A program made the position numbers and the translations under genes. From an uncultured Alcaligenaceae bacterium (GTDB lineage: Bacteria > Pseudomonadota > Gammaproteobacteria > Burkholderiales > Burkholderiaceae_B), in contig CALEQZ010000065.1 of assembly GCA_937908115.1 (NCBI GenBank), forward strand, positions 1 to 37,211: a stretch of DNA of 37,211 bases. The letters are read 5' to 3'. Of the stretch, positions 25,253 through 34,037 are shown in pieces; within the stretch, counting starts at the first letter, position 1, and each line of letters begins with the position of its first letter. The notes beneath the pieces were generated by a model. That model worked only from the letters and a program-made list of their open reading frames with translations. It searched no databases and was not told where the DNA came from.

Positions 25253-27265
25253 ATGAAACGCCTTGCCCGCCGATGCTGCATCGGCATCTTGTCGTGCGCA
25301 CTGCCTGCCTGGTGCCACGCCCAGCCGGCCGCCGCCCAGGCGCCCGTCTCCCAGCTCGAAGCCATCACCGTCACCGCCACGCGCACCCAGGCCGATGCGC
25401 GCACCCTGCCGCTGTCGATCTCCGTCATCGACGCCGACAGGATCGCCCAAAGCGGGGTGCGCACCGTCCAGGATCTGCTATCGGCCGAGGCCGGCATCCA
25501 CGTGCTCAACAGCAGTGGCTCGTCGGACAACGCCATCATCGACCTGCGCGGCTTCGGCATGACCGGGTCGAACAATACCCTGGTGCTGGTCGATGGCGTA
25601 CGCCAGCAGGACAACGACCTGTCTGGCCCGTCGCTAGGCACCATCCCGCTGGCTGCGATCGAGCGCATCGAAATCGTCCGCGGTGCCGGTGCCGTGCAAT
25701 ACGGCGCCGGGGCGACCGGCGGCGTCATCAACATCATCACGCGCGACGGCTTTGGCGCGGGTGAGCGCGCCCGCGCCAGCCTGGCCATCGGCAACTTCGG
25801 CACGCGCCAATATGACCTTTCGGTCGCCGCCGACAACGGTACGGTGGCCGTGGACGCCTACGGCCAACGGCTGCGCGCCGACAACTATCGCGACAATAAC
25901 GCCGAGCGCCGCGAGGGCGGCGGCGGCGGCATAACCGTGCGCCACGACGGGGGGTCGCTGCGCGTGTACGGACGCACCTCCACGCTGCGCCAGGGCCTGC
26001 CGGGGCCGCGCACCGTTGACCCGGCAAGCGGGTTGGACCAGTACGACGACGACCCGCGTGGCACCAACACCCCGCACGACCACATCCGGGTACGCGCCAG
26101 CACAGTCGGGCTGCAGTTCCAGCAACGCCTGGGGCCAGGCAGCCTGTATTTGGACCTGGCCCAGCGCGACAAGGACCAGCATGGCTTTCACGGCGATGCC
26201 TTCGGCGACATCGAGCGCGACCAAGACCTGGCCGAAACCTCGGGCAGCGCCCGCTACCAGTGGGACATCGCCGCCGGACACAGCCTGACCATCGGCGGCG
26301 ACTGGCTGCGCGGCGACCTCGACGGCAGCCAGTTTTCGCCCTTCGGCACGGATCGCTGGAACACCCGGCAGCGCCGGCACGGCGTATTTGCCGAGGCGCG
26401 CGTGCAAGCAAGCCCCTCCACCCTGGTCACGCTAGGCGCGCGCCGGCAGTACGCGTCGGACCGCACCGTCGTGGTCGAAGGTTTCATGGCCGAGTCCAAC
26501 CTCACCCATCGCCTGACGGCCTGGCAGGCCGGCGTGCGGCAGGGCCTGGCGCAAGGTTGGAGCGCCTATGCCCACATCGGCCGCAGCTTGCGCCTGCCGA
26601 CGGCCGACGAGCTGTATTACGTCAACGAGCCGCTACTGCCGCAAACGTCGCTGGACAAGGAGGTCGGGCTGGACTGGTCGCGCGGCGGATCGCGCGCGCG
26701 GCTGTCGTGGTTCCGCTATGACCTGAAGAATGAACTGCACTACAACGCGCTGGCCGACGGATTCGGCGCCAATGTCAACCTGGCGCCGACGCGCCGCGAA
26801 GGCCTGGAATTGTCGGCCTCGCACGCCGTCGACGACACATTGACGCTGCGCGGCAACCTGACCTGGCTACGCGCCACCTTCCGCTCGGGCCGCTATGGCG
26901 GCGTGGACGTCTCGGGCAACCGCATGCCGCTGGTGCCCGAATGGATGGCCAACGCCGGCGCGACCTGGCGGCCGCTGCAGGGCCTGGCGCTGGACTTGGC
27001 GGTCCAGTACGTGGGCCGCGCCCGCCTGGACAACGACCAGGCGAACCAGTTCGACGCCCGGCTACCCGCCTATGTGGTGGTCAACAGCAAGGCGTCCTAC
27101 CGGTTCAACCGACACATCGAAGCCAGCCTGGCGGTCAACAACCTGTTCGACCGCCGCTATGCCACCTATGGCATACGCAGCGGCAACCTCGGGCCCGATG
27201 GGCGGTACAACCTTTACCCGGGATCTGGCCGCAGCGTGATCGCCTCGCTGGCGGTGCGCTACTGA
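25253..27265 (+). CDS. btuB: TonB-dependent vitamin B12 receptor (BtuB-like)
   Basis: This 670-residue outer-membrane receptor would import cobalamin using TonB energy. It has a Sec signal peptide (1 to about 23, ending CHAQ), a TonB box in LEAITVTATR (about 36-44) and a plug domain (about 45-160; LRGFGMTGSNNTLVLVDGVR, RIEIVRGAGAVQYGAGATGGVINIIT). A 22-strand barrel follows, ending in ASLAVRY. The family is broad, but the cobalamin riboswitch directly upstream and the btuF-like gene 5 bp downstream support B12 as the ligand. The ATG at 25253 follows AGGA. Confidence 0.93.
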   Translation: MKRLARRCCIGILSCALPAWCHAQPAAAQAPVSQLEAITVTATRTQADARTLPLSISVIDADRIAQSGVRTVQDLLSAEAGIHVLNSSGSSDNAIIDLRGFGMTGSNNTLVLVDGVRQQDNDLSGPSLGTIPLAAIERIEIVRGAGAVQYGAGATGGVINIITRDGFGAGERARASLAIGNFGTRQYDLSVAADNGTVAVDAYGQRLRADNYRDNNAERREGGGGGITVRHDGGSLRVYGRTSTLRQGLPGPRTVDPASGLDQYDDDPRGTNTPHDHIRVRASTVGLQFQQRLGPGSLYLDLAQRDKDQHGFHGDAFGDIERDQDLAETSGSARYQWDIAAGHSLTIGGDWLRGDLDGSQFSPFGTDRWNTRQRRHGVFAEARVQASPSTLVTLGARRQYASDRTVVVEGFMAESNLTHRLTAWQAGVRQGLAQGWSAYAHIGRSLRLPTADELYYVNEPLLPQTSLDKEVGLDWSRGGSRARLSWFRYDLKNELHYNALADGFGANVNLAPTRREGLELSASHAVDDTLTLRGNLTWLRATFRSGRYGGVDVSGNRMPLVPEWMANAGATWRPLQGLALDLAVQYVGRARLDNDQANQFDARLPAYVVVNSKASYRFNRHIEASLAVNNLFDRRYATYGIRSGNLGPDGRYNLYPGSGRSVIASLAVRY

Positions 27266-27270
27266 CGGCC

Positions 27271-28233
27271 ATGCGGCAGCTGCCCGCGCTTGCTGCTACA
27301 TGGGGTGCCGCCAGGCGCGCAACGGTGCTGGCTGCGCTATGCCTGGCCGCTGGTACGGCCGCCGCGCCACCGCATGCCGGCACCAATCTGCCGGAATCCC
27401 CGATCGCAGTGGTCGACGACCAAGGGCGGCTCGTGCGCCTGCCACGGCCGGCGCGCCGCGCCGTCACGCTGGCCCCGCACGCGACGGAGTTCGCCTGGGT
27501 CGCGGGCGCCGGCGGCCATGTCGTGGCCACCGTATCGGCCAGCGACTGGCCGCCGCAGGCGCGCGCGCTGCCGCGCGTGGGCGACGGCCTGCAGCCTGAC
27601 CCGGAACGCATCGCCGTCCATCGCCCTGACCTCGTCATCGGCTGGAAGACTGGCCGCCTGGACCCCGCCGCATCGGCGCTGGCGGGCCTGGGTATCCCCC
27701 TGTATGTCAGCGCGCCGCGGCACATGGCGGACATACCTGCCGCCGTGCGTGCCTACGGGCGCCTGTTCGGCACCGAAGCCATTGCCGGCCCGGCCGCAGA
27801 TGCCCTGCAGCGCCGCCTGGATGCGCTGCAGGCCCGATCCCGCCCTGGCGCGCCCTTGCGCGTGTTCATCCAAGCCGGCAGCGACCCGATCTACACGGTC
27901 AACGGCGAGCACATCCTCAGCGACGCGCTGCGGCTGTGCGGCGCGGTCAACGTGTTCGCCGGCCTGCGTGCCGCGGCGCCCCGGGTGGGCCTGGAAGGCG
28001 TGATCGCCGCGCAGCCCGATGTCATCGTCGCGGCAAGCCCCGGCGCAGGCCCGCGCGATGCGCAAGCCGCAGCCAAGGCCGCCGAGCGATGGACGCAGGC
28101 GGGGCTGCCCGCCGCCCTGGCGCGCCGCGTCCATGTTTTCGACCCCGACCTGCTACATCGCCCCGGACCACGGCTGGTCGACGCCGCCGAACAGCTGTGC
28201 GAGGTGCTCGACGCCGTGCGGGCGCAGCGCTAG
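27271..28233 (+). CDS. btuF: Periplasmic cobalamin-binding protein (BtuF-like)
   Basis: The 320-residue protein begins five bases after the btuB stop, so the two are one operon under the cobalamin riboswitch. A signal peptide (about 1-32) precedes a class III binding-protein fold with VVDDQGRLVRLPRPARRAVTLAPHATEF, LPRVGDGLQPDPERIAVHRPDLVIGW and GLEGVIAAQPDVIVAAS. It would carry cobalamin to an ABC transporter. No btuC or btuD follows here. A siderophore-type ligand cannot be excluded from the sequence alone. Confidence 0.87.
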   Translation: MRQLPALAATWGAARRATVLAALCLAAGTAAAPPHAGTNLPESPIAVVDDQGRLVRLPRPARRAVTLAPHATEFAWVAGAGGHVVATVSASDWPPQARALPRVGDGLQPDPERIAVHRPDLVIGWKTGRLDPAASALAGLGIPLYVSAPRHMADIPAAVRAYGRLFGTEAIAGPAADALQRRLDALQARSRPGAPLRVFIQAGSDPIYTVNGEHILSDALRLCGAVNVFAGLRAAAPRVGLEGVIAAQPDVIVAASPGAGPRDAQAAAKAAERWTQAGLPAALARRVHVFDPDLLHRPGPRLVDAAEQLCEVLDAVRAQR

Positions 28234-28351
28234 GGCTGCCGCCTGCGCGGCGTGCGGCCAGCCGGTGCTTTATGATGGCGGGTAATACATAGACGGTGCG
28301 TCCGCACGCGGCCGGCCTCTCCGGCCGGGCGCGGCCGCCCACCCCACGCGC

Positions 28352-29152
28352 ATGGATTCCCAAGACACCCTCACCATCGCCGGCAAGGCGTATACGTCGC
28401 GCCTGATCGTCGGCACCGGCAAGTACCGCGACTTCGCGCAGACCCGCGACGCCGTGCAGGCCAGCGGCGCGCAGATCATCACCGTGGCCATCCGCCGCAC
28501 CAACCTGGGCCAATCGCCCGGGGAGCCCAATCTGCTCGACTTCCTGCCGCCGGACCAGTACACCATCTTGCCCAACACGGCCGGCTGCTACACCGCCGAG
28601 GACGCGGTGCGCACCCTGCGCCTGGCGCGCGAGCTGCTCGACGGCCACAGCCTGGTCAAGCTCGAAGTGCTAGGCGACCCGAACACGCTGTTTCCCAACA
28701 TGCCGGAAACCCTCTCCGCGGCCAAGACCTTGGTCGCCGAGGGATTCCAGGTCATGGTCTATTGCACCGACGACCCGGTCCAGGCCCGCATGCTCGAAGA
28801 CATCGGCTGCGTGGCGGTCATGCCGCTGGCTTCGCTGATCGGCTCGGGCATGGGCATCCTCAATCCCTGGAACCTGCGCCTGATCATCGAGCAGGCGCGC
28901 GTGCCCGTGCTGGTCGACGCCGGCGTGGGCACGGCCTCGGACGCAACCATTGCCATGGAGCTGGGCTGCGACGGCGTGCTGATGAATAGCGCCATCGCCG
29001 GCGCCCAGGACCCGGTGCTGATGGCGGCGGCCATGAAGAAAGCCGTGCAAGCCGGCCGCGAAGCCTTCCTGGCCGGACGTATGCCGCGCAAGCTGTACAG
29101 CGCCAGCCCCAGCTCACCGACCGAGGGCCTGATTACGGCGCCCGCCCGATGA
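28352..29152 (+). CDS. thiG: Thiazole synthase
   Basis: ThiG makes the thiazole phosphate part of thiamine from DXP, dehydroglycine and ThiS thiocarboxylate. The 266-residue protein contains the Schiff-base Lys in LVKLEVLGD (K103), ILPNTAGCYTAEDAVRTLRLARE, VAVMPLASLIGSGMGILNP and VPVLVDAGVGTASDA. The ATG at 28352 is in the family position, but the ribosome binding site is weak. Its stop overlaps the first possible thiD start by four bases. No thiS, thiO or thiE is adjacent, although thiS usually precedes thiG. Confidence 0.97.
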   Translation: MDSQDTLTIAGKAYTSRLIVGTGKYRDFAQTRDAVQASGAQIITVAIRRTNLGQSPGEPNLLDFLPPDQYTILPNTAGCYTAEDAVRTLRLARELLDGHSLVKLEVLGDPNTLFPNMPETLSAAKTLVAEGFQVMVYCTDDPVQARMLEDIGCVAVMPLASLIGSGMGILNPWNLRLIIEQARVPVLVDAGVGTASDATIAMELGCDGVLMNSAIAGAQDPVLMAAAMKKAVQAGREAFLAGRMPRKLYSASPSSPTEGLITAPAR

Positions 29153-30078
29153 TCCCACCACGCGGCCCCGGCCAGGGCCCGCGCGGCAATCATCCCGCTG
29201 ACGCTTTTGTCATGTCCGAACACCCGATGACTACGCCATCCGCATCGCCGGCACCGCCCAACGTGGTGACCATCGCCGGCGTCGATCCTTCCGGCGGCGC
29301 CGGCGTCATCGCCGACGTCAAGGCCATGAGCGCGCTCGGCGCCTATGCCTGCGCCGTCATCGCGGCGCTCACCGCGCAGAATACCCGCGGTGTGGCCGCC
29401 GTCCAACCCGTGCCGCCGGATTTCGTCAAGCGCCAGATCGACGTGCTATTCGAGGACGTGCGCATCGACGCGGCCAAAATCGGCATGGTGGGCCAGAAGC
29501 CCGTCATCGTCGCCGTGGCCGACGGCCTGGCGCGCTGGCGACCACCGCACGTCGTGCTGGACCCAGTCATGGTTGCCAAGAGCGGCGACCTCCTGCTCGA
29601 GCGCGACGCCGTCGGGGCGCTGACCGAAGCCCTGCTGCCCCAGGCCACCGTGCTGACGCCCAACCTGCCCGAGGCGGGCGTGCTGCTGCAGGAGCGCCCG
29701 GTCGACACGCTCAAGGAAATGCGGCGCGTGGCCGAGCGGCTGCGCAACCGCATGGCCTACGATGGCCAGCGCTGGGTGCTGCTCAAGGGCGGCCACCTGC
29801 CCGGCGGCGAAACCGTGGACGTCTTGCACGACGGCGACCGCATGATAGAAATGCCCGGCGAGCGCCTGACCACGCGCAATACCCACGGCACCGGCTGCAC
29901 GCTGTCGGCCGCGTTGGCCGCGCTGCTGCCGCGCGAACCGGACGTGCCCGCCGCGGCGCGCCGCGCCAAGCAATACCTGACCGAAGCCATCCGCCATGCC
30001 GACAGCCTGCAGGTCGGCACCGGCCACGGCCCGGTGCACCATTTCCACGCCTGGTGGCGGCCCGATGCGGGCCGGTAG
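29149..30078 (+). CDS. thiD: Hydroxymethylpyrimidine/phosphomethylpyrimidine kinase
   Basis: ThiD phosphorylates HMP and HMP-P to HMP-PP, the product of ThiC chemistry. The ribokinase-like fold shows VVTIAGVDPSGGAGVIADVKAMSALGAY, GMVGQKP, DPVMVAKSGD, LTPNLPEA, and LLKGGHL, with the catalytic-site NTHGTGCTLSAALAA near the C-terminus. The ATG at 29149 overlaps the thiG stop (ATGA) and gives 309 residues. ATGs at 29212 and 29227 give a family-length N-terminus and may be the true start. It is probably translationally coupled to thiG. Confidence 0.95.
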   Translation: MIPPRGPGQGPRGNHPADAFVMSEHPMTTPSASPAPPNVVTIAGVDPSGGAGVIADVKAMSALGAYACAVIAALTAQNTRGVAAVQPVPPDFVKRQIDVLFEDVRIDAAKIGMVGQKPVIVAVADGLARWRPPHVVLDPVMVAKSGDLLLERDAVGALTEALLPQATVLTPNLPEAGVLLQERPVDTLKEMRRVAERLRNRMAYDGQRWVLLKGGHLPGGETVDVLHDGDRMIEMPGERLTTRNTHGTGCTLSAALAALLPREPDVPAAARRAKQYLTEAIRHADSLQVGTGHGPVHHFHAWWRPDAGR

Positions 30079-30122
30079 CCGGGGTCTCCCGTTCCCTTAG
30101 GTCACATTCCGGTACGAATCGG

Positions 30123-30128
30123 TACAAT
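30123..30128 (+). promoter_or_regulatory. Candidate -10 element for the pcm-like/tolC unit
   Basis: TACAAT lies 27 bp before the ATG at 30155, next to a direct repeat of CGGTAC (30111-30116 and 30121-30126). No clear -35 element is seen at standard spacing. Confidence 0.3.
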
Positions 30129-30154
30129 GGCCTGTTCGTTTGTCCGTAGCTGCC

Positions 30155-30835
30155 ATGAACGCATCCACCCTTCCTGACGTAGAACGCGCCCGCTTCAACA
30201 TGGTGGAGCAGCAGATCCGCACCTGGGGCGTGCTCGATGAACGCGTGCTGTCCGCCATGATGGCGGTGCGGCGCGAACTGTACGTGCCGCCCGCGCTGCG
30301 CGCGCTGGCGTTTTCCGACCTGGAAATCCCGCTGGAAATCAACGGCGTCGATACCCGGCAAAACATGCTGGCGCCCAAGATCGAGGCGCGCCTGGCCCAG
30401 GAACTGCAGCTGGCGCCTGGCGACGCAGTGCTGGAAATCGGCACGGGTTCGGGCCATCAGGCAGCCATCCTGGCGCAGCTGGCCCAGCAGGTGACCTCGG
30501 TCGAAATCGACAGCCGCCTGGCGGCCTACGCCCAACAGAACCTGCAACTGAACCAGGTGACCAACGTCAAGGTGGAAACCGGCGACGGCCGCAACGGCTG
30601 GGGGTCGACCGAATACGACGCCATCCTGTTGACCGGTTCGGTGCCCGAGGTGCCCGACGCGCTCAAGTATCAGCTGCGCGTCGGTGGCCGCCTGGTGGCC
30701 GTCGTCGGCCAAGGGCCGATCATGACCGCCTGCCGCATCACCCGTACCACCGCGGCCAGCTTCGACACCGTCAGCCTGTTCGAGACCGTGATCAAGCCGT
30801 TGCGCGGCGTCACCGTTTCCCAGTTCAAGTTCTAA
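30155..30835 (+). CDS. Protein-L-isoaspartate O-methyltransferase-like protein
   Basis: This 226-residue protein has the SAM-binding motif VLEIGTGSGHQAAILAQ (92-108), the SVEID loop and GDGRNGW, and aligns with Pcm over its length. The Pcm signature GQTISQPY, which holds the substrate and catalytic Ser/Thr region, is missing; in its place is NGVDTRQNMLAP (63-74). Repair of isoaspartyl residues is therefore doubtful. An ATG at 30155 is chosen; an in-frame TTG at 30140 is an alternative. tolC follows after six bases, so the two are co-transcribed, suggesting a role linked to the outer-membrane channel. Confidence 0.85.
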   Translation: MNASTLPDVERARFNMVEQQIRTWGVLDERVLSAMMAVRRELYVPPALRALAFSDLEIPLEINGVDTRQNMLAPKIEARLAQELQLAPGDAVLEIGTGSGHQAAILAQLAQQVTSVEIDSRLAAYAQQNLQLNQVTNVKVETGDGRNGWGSTEYDAILLTGSVPEVPDALKYQLRVGGRLVAVVGQGPIMTACRITRTTAASFDTVSLFETVIKPLRGVTVSQFKF

Positions 30836-30841
30836 GACCCA

Positions 30842-32320
30842 ATGCGCCGCCGCCGGCCACTCTCGCGCCTGGTCCTTGCCGTGGCCCTGCTGGCGTCTGC
30901 CGGCCCGCTGTTGGCGGCGCAGGACCTGATGCAGACGTGGCGGGCGGCGCTGGCGCGCGACCCGATCTATTCCGCCGCACGGGCGGCCTACCGCGCCGCG
31001 CAGGAAGTGCTGCCCCAGACACGGGCCGGACTGCTGCCCTCGGCCACGGCCAACCTGGGCGGCATCTACCACGAGAACCGCTCTACCCACGGGATGCGGC
31101 GGGCCGACTCGGGACGGCGCGGCACCTGGGAGCTGGTGCTCGAGCAGCCCATCTTCGACTGGAGCGCGTGGCAAACCTACGAGCGCGCCAAGGTGCTGGT
31201 GGCCGACGCGGACGTGAACCTGGCCCTTGCCTACCAGGACCTGCTGCTGCGCACCGCCCAGGCCTACTTCGACGTGCTGGCCGCCCAGGACACGCTGTCG
31301 GCGCTCGAGGCCGAAAAGGCCGCCGTCGCCGAGCAACTCGCGTCGGCGCGGCGCAACTTCGAGCTGGGCAACGCCACGGTCACCGACATCCATGAAGCCC
31401 AGGCGCGCTACGACCTGGTCGTGGCCGACGAACTGCAGGCGCACAACGACCTGGAAGTCGCACGCGATGCGCTGTCGCGCCTGATCGGCGAGCCGCCGGT
31501 GGAGCTGGCCCGCCTGCCCTACGACGTCGCCCTGCCCGCGCCCAACCCCAACCGGCTCGAAGCGTGGTCGGCGCAGGCCGAAACCTCGGGCCTGGAAGTC
31601 GTGCGCGCCCAGTTGGCGACCCGCATCGCCGAGTACGGCATCGACATCGCGCGCGGCGGCCACTATCCCACCCTGAGCCTGACCGCATCCAGCGGCAGCG
31701 CCAGCGACAGCGCCTTCGAAGAGGCGCGCCGGGGCCGCCCCGTGGACAACCGCGTCGGACTGCAGCTATCGATTCCGCTCTACGCTGGCGGCGGCGTTTC
31801 ATCGCGCGTGACCGAGGCGGTCGAGCGCGTACAACAGGCGCGCCACGAATACGAGAACGCGCGCCGCCAGGCGATCCAGCAGGCTCGCCGCTACTTCACT
31901 GGCGTCAATACGGGGCTTGCGCGCATCCGGGCCCTGGAGGCGGGCGAAAAATCCAGCCGGGCCGCGGTCGCCGCCAACCGCACCGGCTACGAAGTCGGCG
32001 TGCGCATCAACCTGGACGTCCTCAACGCCCAGCAACAGTTGTACGCCACGCTGCGCGACCTGGCCCGGGCGCGCTACGAGACGGTCATGGCCGGGCTACG
32101 CCTGCGCGCCACCGCCGGCATCCTGAGCGAACAAGACCTGGAAACCATCAATCGGCTGCTGCGCGAGCCGGACCAGGCTGGCGCCAACCCCTTCACCGTT
32201 CCCGAACCGGCCGGCCCCGAGGCCGCCGTCGCGCCGACCACGCCCGGCAACTACACGCCGCCGTCGAACACGCGCTCGCGGATGGAGGCGCCGCTGCGCG
32301 CCCCTCTGTCGCCGCGCTAA
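30842..32320 (+). CDS. tolC: TolC-family outer-membrane efflux/secretion channel
   Basis: The 492-residue protein has a Sec signal peptide (1 to about 26, ending LLAAQ), then two outer-membrane efflux repeats. The first repeat includes DLMQTWRAALARDPIYSAARAAYRAAQEVLPQTRAGLLPS. The second includes LDVLNAQQQLYATLRDLARARYETVMAGLRLRATAG, which matches TolC itself rather than OprM-type lipoproteins (no lipobox). The C-terminal 60 residues are Pro-rich and low complexity. It serves type I secretion and drug efflux as a trimer. It is transcribed with the Pcm-like gene and has no inner-membrane partners nearby. Confidence 0.93.
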   Translation: MRRRRPLSRLVLAVALLASAGPLLAAQDLMQTWRAALARDPIYSAARAAYRAAQEVLPQTRAGLLPSATANLGGIYHENRSTHGMRRADSGRRGTWELVLEQPIFDWSAWQTYERAKVLVADADVNLALAYQDLLLRTAQAYFDVLAAQDTLSALEAEKAAVAEQLASARRNFELGNATVTDIHEAQARYDLVVADELQAHNDLEVARDALSRLIGEPPVELARLPYDVALPAPNPNRLEAWSAQAETSGLEVVRAQLATRIAEYGIDIARGGHYPTLSLTASSGSASDSAFEEARRGRPVDNRVGLQLSIPLYAGGGVSSRVTEAVERVQQARHEYENARRQAIQQARRYFTGVNTGLARIRALEAGEKSSRAAVAANRTGYEVGVRINLDVLNAQQQLYATLRDLARARYETVMAGLRLRATAGILSEQDLETINRLLREPDQAGANPFTVPEPAGPEAAVAPTTPGNYTPPSNTRSRMEAPLRAPLSPR

Positions 32321-32378
32321 GCAGCGCAAGCCTGGCGTCACATCCTGGCATGCGGCGCGACCAGGACGCGACGGCCGC

Positions 32379-32879
32379 TTACGCGGCCTCGTTCGCGAAC
32401 GCGCGTATCCTGCGCACCAGTGCCGTCGTCGATCGCTCGAACTCGAAGGGCACGGCCACTGCGCGTCCACCCCAACTGCGCACCAGCGCCGTCTCCGGCA
32501 GCTTTTCCATGTCGTAATCGCCGCCCTTGACGATGACGTCCGGGCGCAGCTGGCCGATGAGCTCCACCGGCGTGTCCTCGTCAAACCACGTCACCGCCGA
32601 CACGCATTGCAACGCGGCCAGCAACGCGGCGCGATCCTCGCAGGCGTTCAAGGGCCTGTCGCCGCCCTTGCCCAGCCGGCGCACCGATGCGTCGGTGTTG
32701 ACCGCGACCACGAGCGACGCGCCCAGCTGGGCAGCGGCGTCGAGATAAGTGACATGCCCGCGGTGCAGGATGTCGAATACGCCGTTGGTGAACACCAGTG
32801 GCCGGGGCAGGCGCCCGTCGGCGACGGCGGCCGCGCATTCGCGGCGAGACAGGATCTTGGATTCGAAGCGGGCGGGCAT
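32379..32879 (-). CDS. rfaE2: D-glycero-beta-D-manno-heptose 1-phosphate adenylyltransferase
   Basis: This enzyme (also called HldC) adds AMP to heptose 1-phosphate in ADP-heptose synthesis for the LPS core. The 166-residue nucleotidyltransferase has TNGVFDILHRGHVTYL with the HxGH motif at 39-42, VAVNTDASVRRLGKG, DRAALLAALQCVSAVTWFDEDTP and PDVIVKGGDYD. It matches the C-terminal domain of E. coli HldE, so the kinase domain must be encoded elsewhere. The ATG is at 32879, and its stop codon faces the end of tolC 58 bp away. Confidence 0.95.
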   Translation of the reverse strand: MPARFESKILSRRECAAAVADGRLPRPLVFTNGVFDILHRGHVTYLDAAAQLGASLVVAVNTDASVRRLGKGGDRPLNACEDRAALLAALQCVSAVTWFDEDTPVELIGQLRPDVIVKGGDYDMEKLPETALVRSWGGRAVAVPFEFERSTTALVRRIRAFANEAA

Positions 32880-32917
32880 GGAAAAAGGCCGGTCTGATGT
32901 CGCTGCGCACGGCCGGG

Positions 32918-33790
32918 TCAGGCCGGCTGAAGGTCGCTGCCTTGTGCCTGGCAGCCGCGCATCAATTCCTTACGATAACGGTTCAAGTCCTGCACGGTCT
33001 TGAAGGACTCACCAAACAACAGGGACAGATTGTGCAGGATGCGCGTGCTGACCTTGCGCTCCCACTCTTTGTCGAAGCGGATCTGTTCGTCCAGCCAGCG
33101 CTCGAGCCATCCCGGCTCGGGCAGCTTGGACTGCACCGTATCGTTGGGGAACATGTCCTTGTTGACGTGCAGATTGGTGGGGTGCAGGGCTTGGGCGGTG
33201 CGGTTGGCCGACGCCATCAGCACGCCGATCTTGGAAAATGCCAGCCGCGCCTCGGTGCTGACGGCCGCACCCAGGTCGTTGAGCGCGCGCTTCATGTAGC
33301 GCAGGTAGGCGCCCGCGTGGCGCGCCTCGTCCTGCGAAATGATCTTGTAGATGGCCTTGATCACCGGCTCGGTGTGCCACTCGGCCGCGCAGCGGTACCA
33401 ATGGTTGAGCCGCACTTCGCCGCAAAAATGCAGCATCAGCGTTTCCATGGCCGGGGCGGGATCGAAGTCGAAGCGGACCCGGTGCAGTTCCTCCTCGGTG
33501 GGCACCAGCTCGGGCACGAAGCGGCGCAGGTACTCGATCAGCACCAGCGAGTGCTTCTGCTCCTCGTAGAACCACACCGACATGAAGGCGCTGAAATCGC
33601 TGTCGTGCCGGTTGTCGCGCAGAAACATCTCCGTCGCCGGCAGGGCCGCCCATTCCGTGATGGCGTTCATCTTGATGGTATGGGCCTGCTCGTCGGTCAG
33701 TTTGCTGCGGTCGAACTGGTCCCAAGGGATGTCCGTGCCCATGTTCCAGCGCACGGCTTCCATGGATTTGAAAAGTTCCGGGTAAAGCAT
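32918..33790 (-). CDS. Diiron ferritin-like protein (acyl-ACP desaturase-like)
   Basis: The 290-residue protein has the ligand pattern of a four-helix-bundle diiron enzyme: Glu in AITEWAALPATEMF (E46/E54), EEQKH (E77, H80), Glu in HFCGEVRLNH (E125) and DEARH (E155, H158). This spacing fits the ferritin-like oxidase superfamily that includes soluble acyl-ACP desaturases. No signal peptide or membrane segment is seen. The ATG is at 33790. A role in fatty-acid desaturation or another O2-dependent oxidation is inferred from the fold only. It stands 247 bp downstream of ubiB and 38 bp upstream of rfaE2 on the same strand. Confidence 0.8.
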   Translation of the reverse strand: MLYPELFKSMEAVRWNMGTDIPWDQFDRSKLTDEQAHTIKMNAITEWAALPATEMFLRDNRHDSDFSAFMSVWFYEEQKHSLVLIEYLRRFVPELVPTEEELHRVRFDFDPAPAMETLMLHFCGEVRLNHWYRCAAEWHTEPVIKAIYKIISQDEARHAGAYLRYMKRALNDLGAAVSTEARLAFSKIGVLMASANRTAQALHPTNLHVNKDMFPNDTVQSKLPEPGWLERWLDEQIRFDKEWERKVSTRILHNLSLLFGESFKTVQDLNRYRKELMRGCQAQGSDLQPA

Positions 33791-34037
33791 GATGGCGTGC
33801 CCTTAGGTGGATTGTCTCGAGGAAAACCCTGTACGCCTACGGGGCCGGCCTCGTGCAGGCGGCATGCCTGCGAAGTCGCGATGAAGCCGCGGCGCCCTGG
33901 ATGCCGACGGCGCCGGCCCGATCGCGGGAACCCGGCAAGACTGCAGCATGCTCAGAACCAACCGTCGGACGCATTCATCTTATGACTATTTCGTGAAAGT
34001 TGTGTTTCCGCGCGCGCCGCGCGCCGGAATGCGGCGC

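Noticed and set aside
32321..32395. GGCCGC-TTAC-GCGGCC hairpin as a terminator between tolC and rfaE2
   Set aside because: The stem lies partly within the rfaE2 coding end and no U-run follows on either strand.
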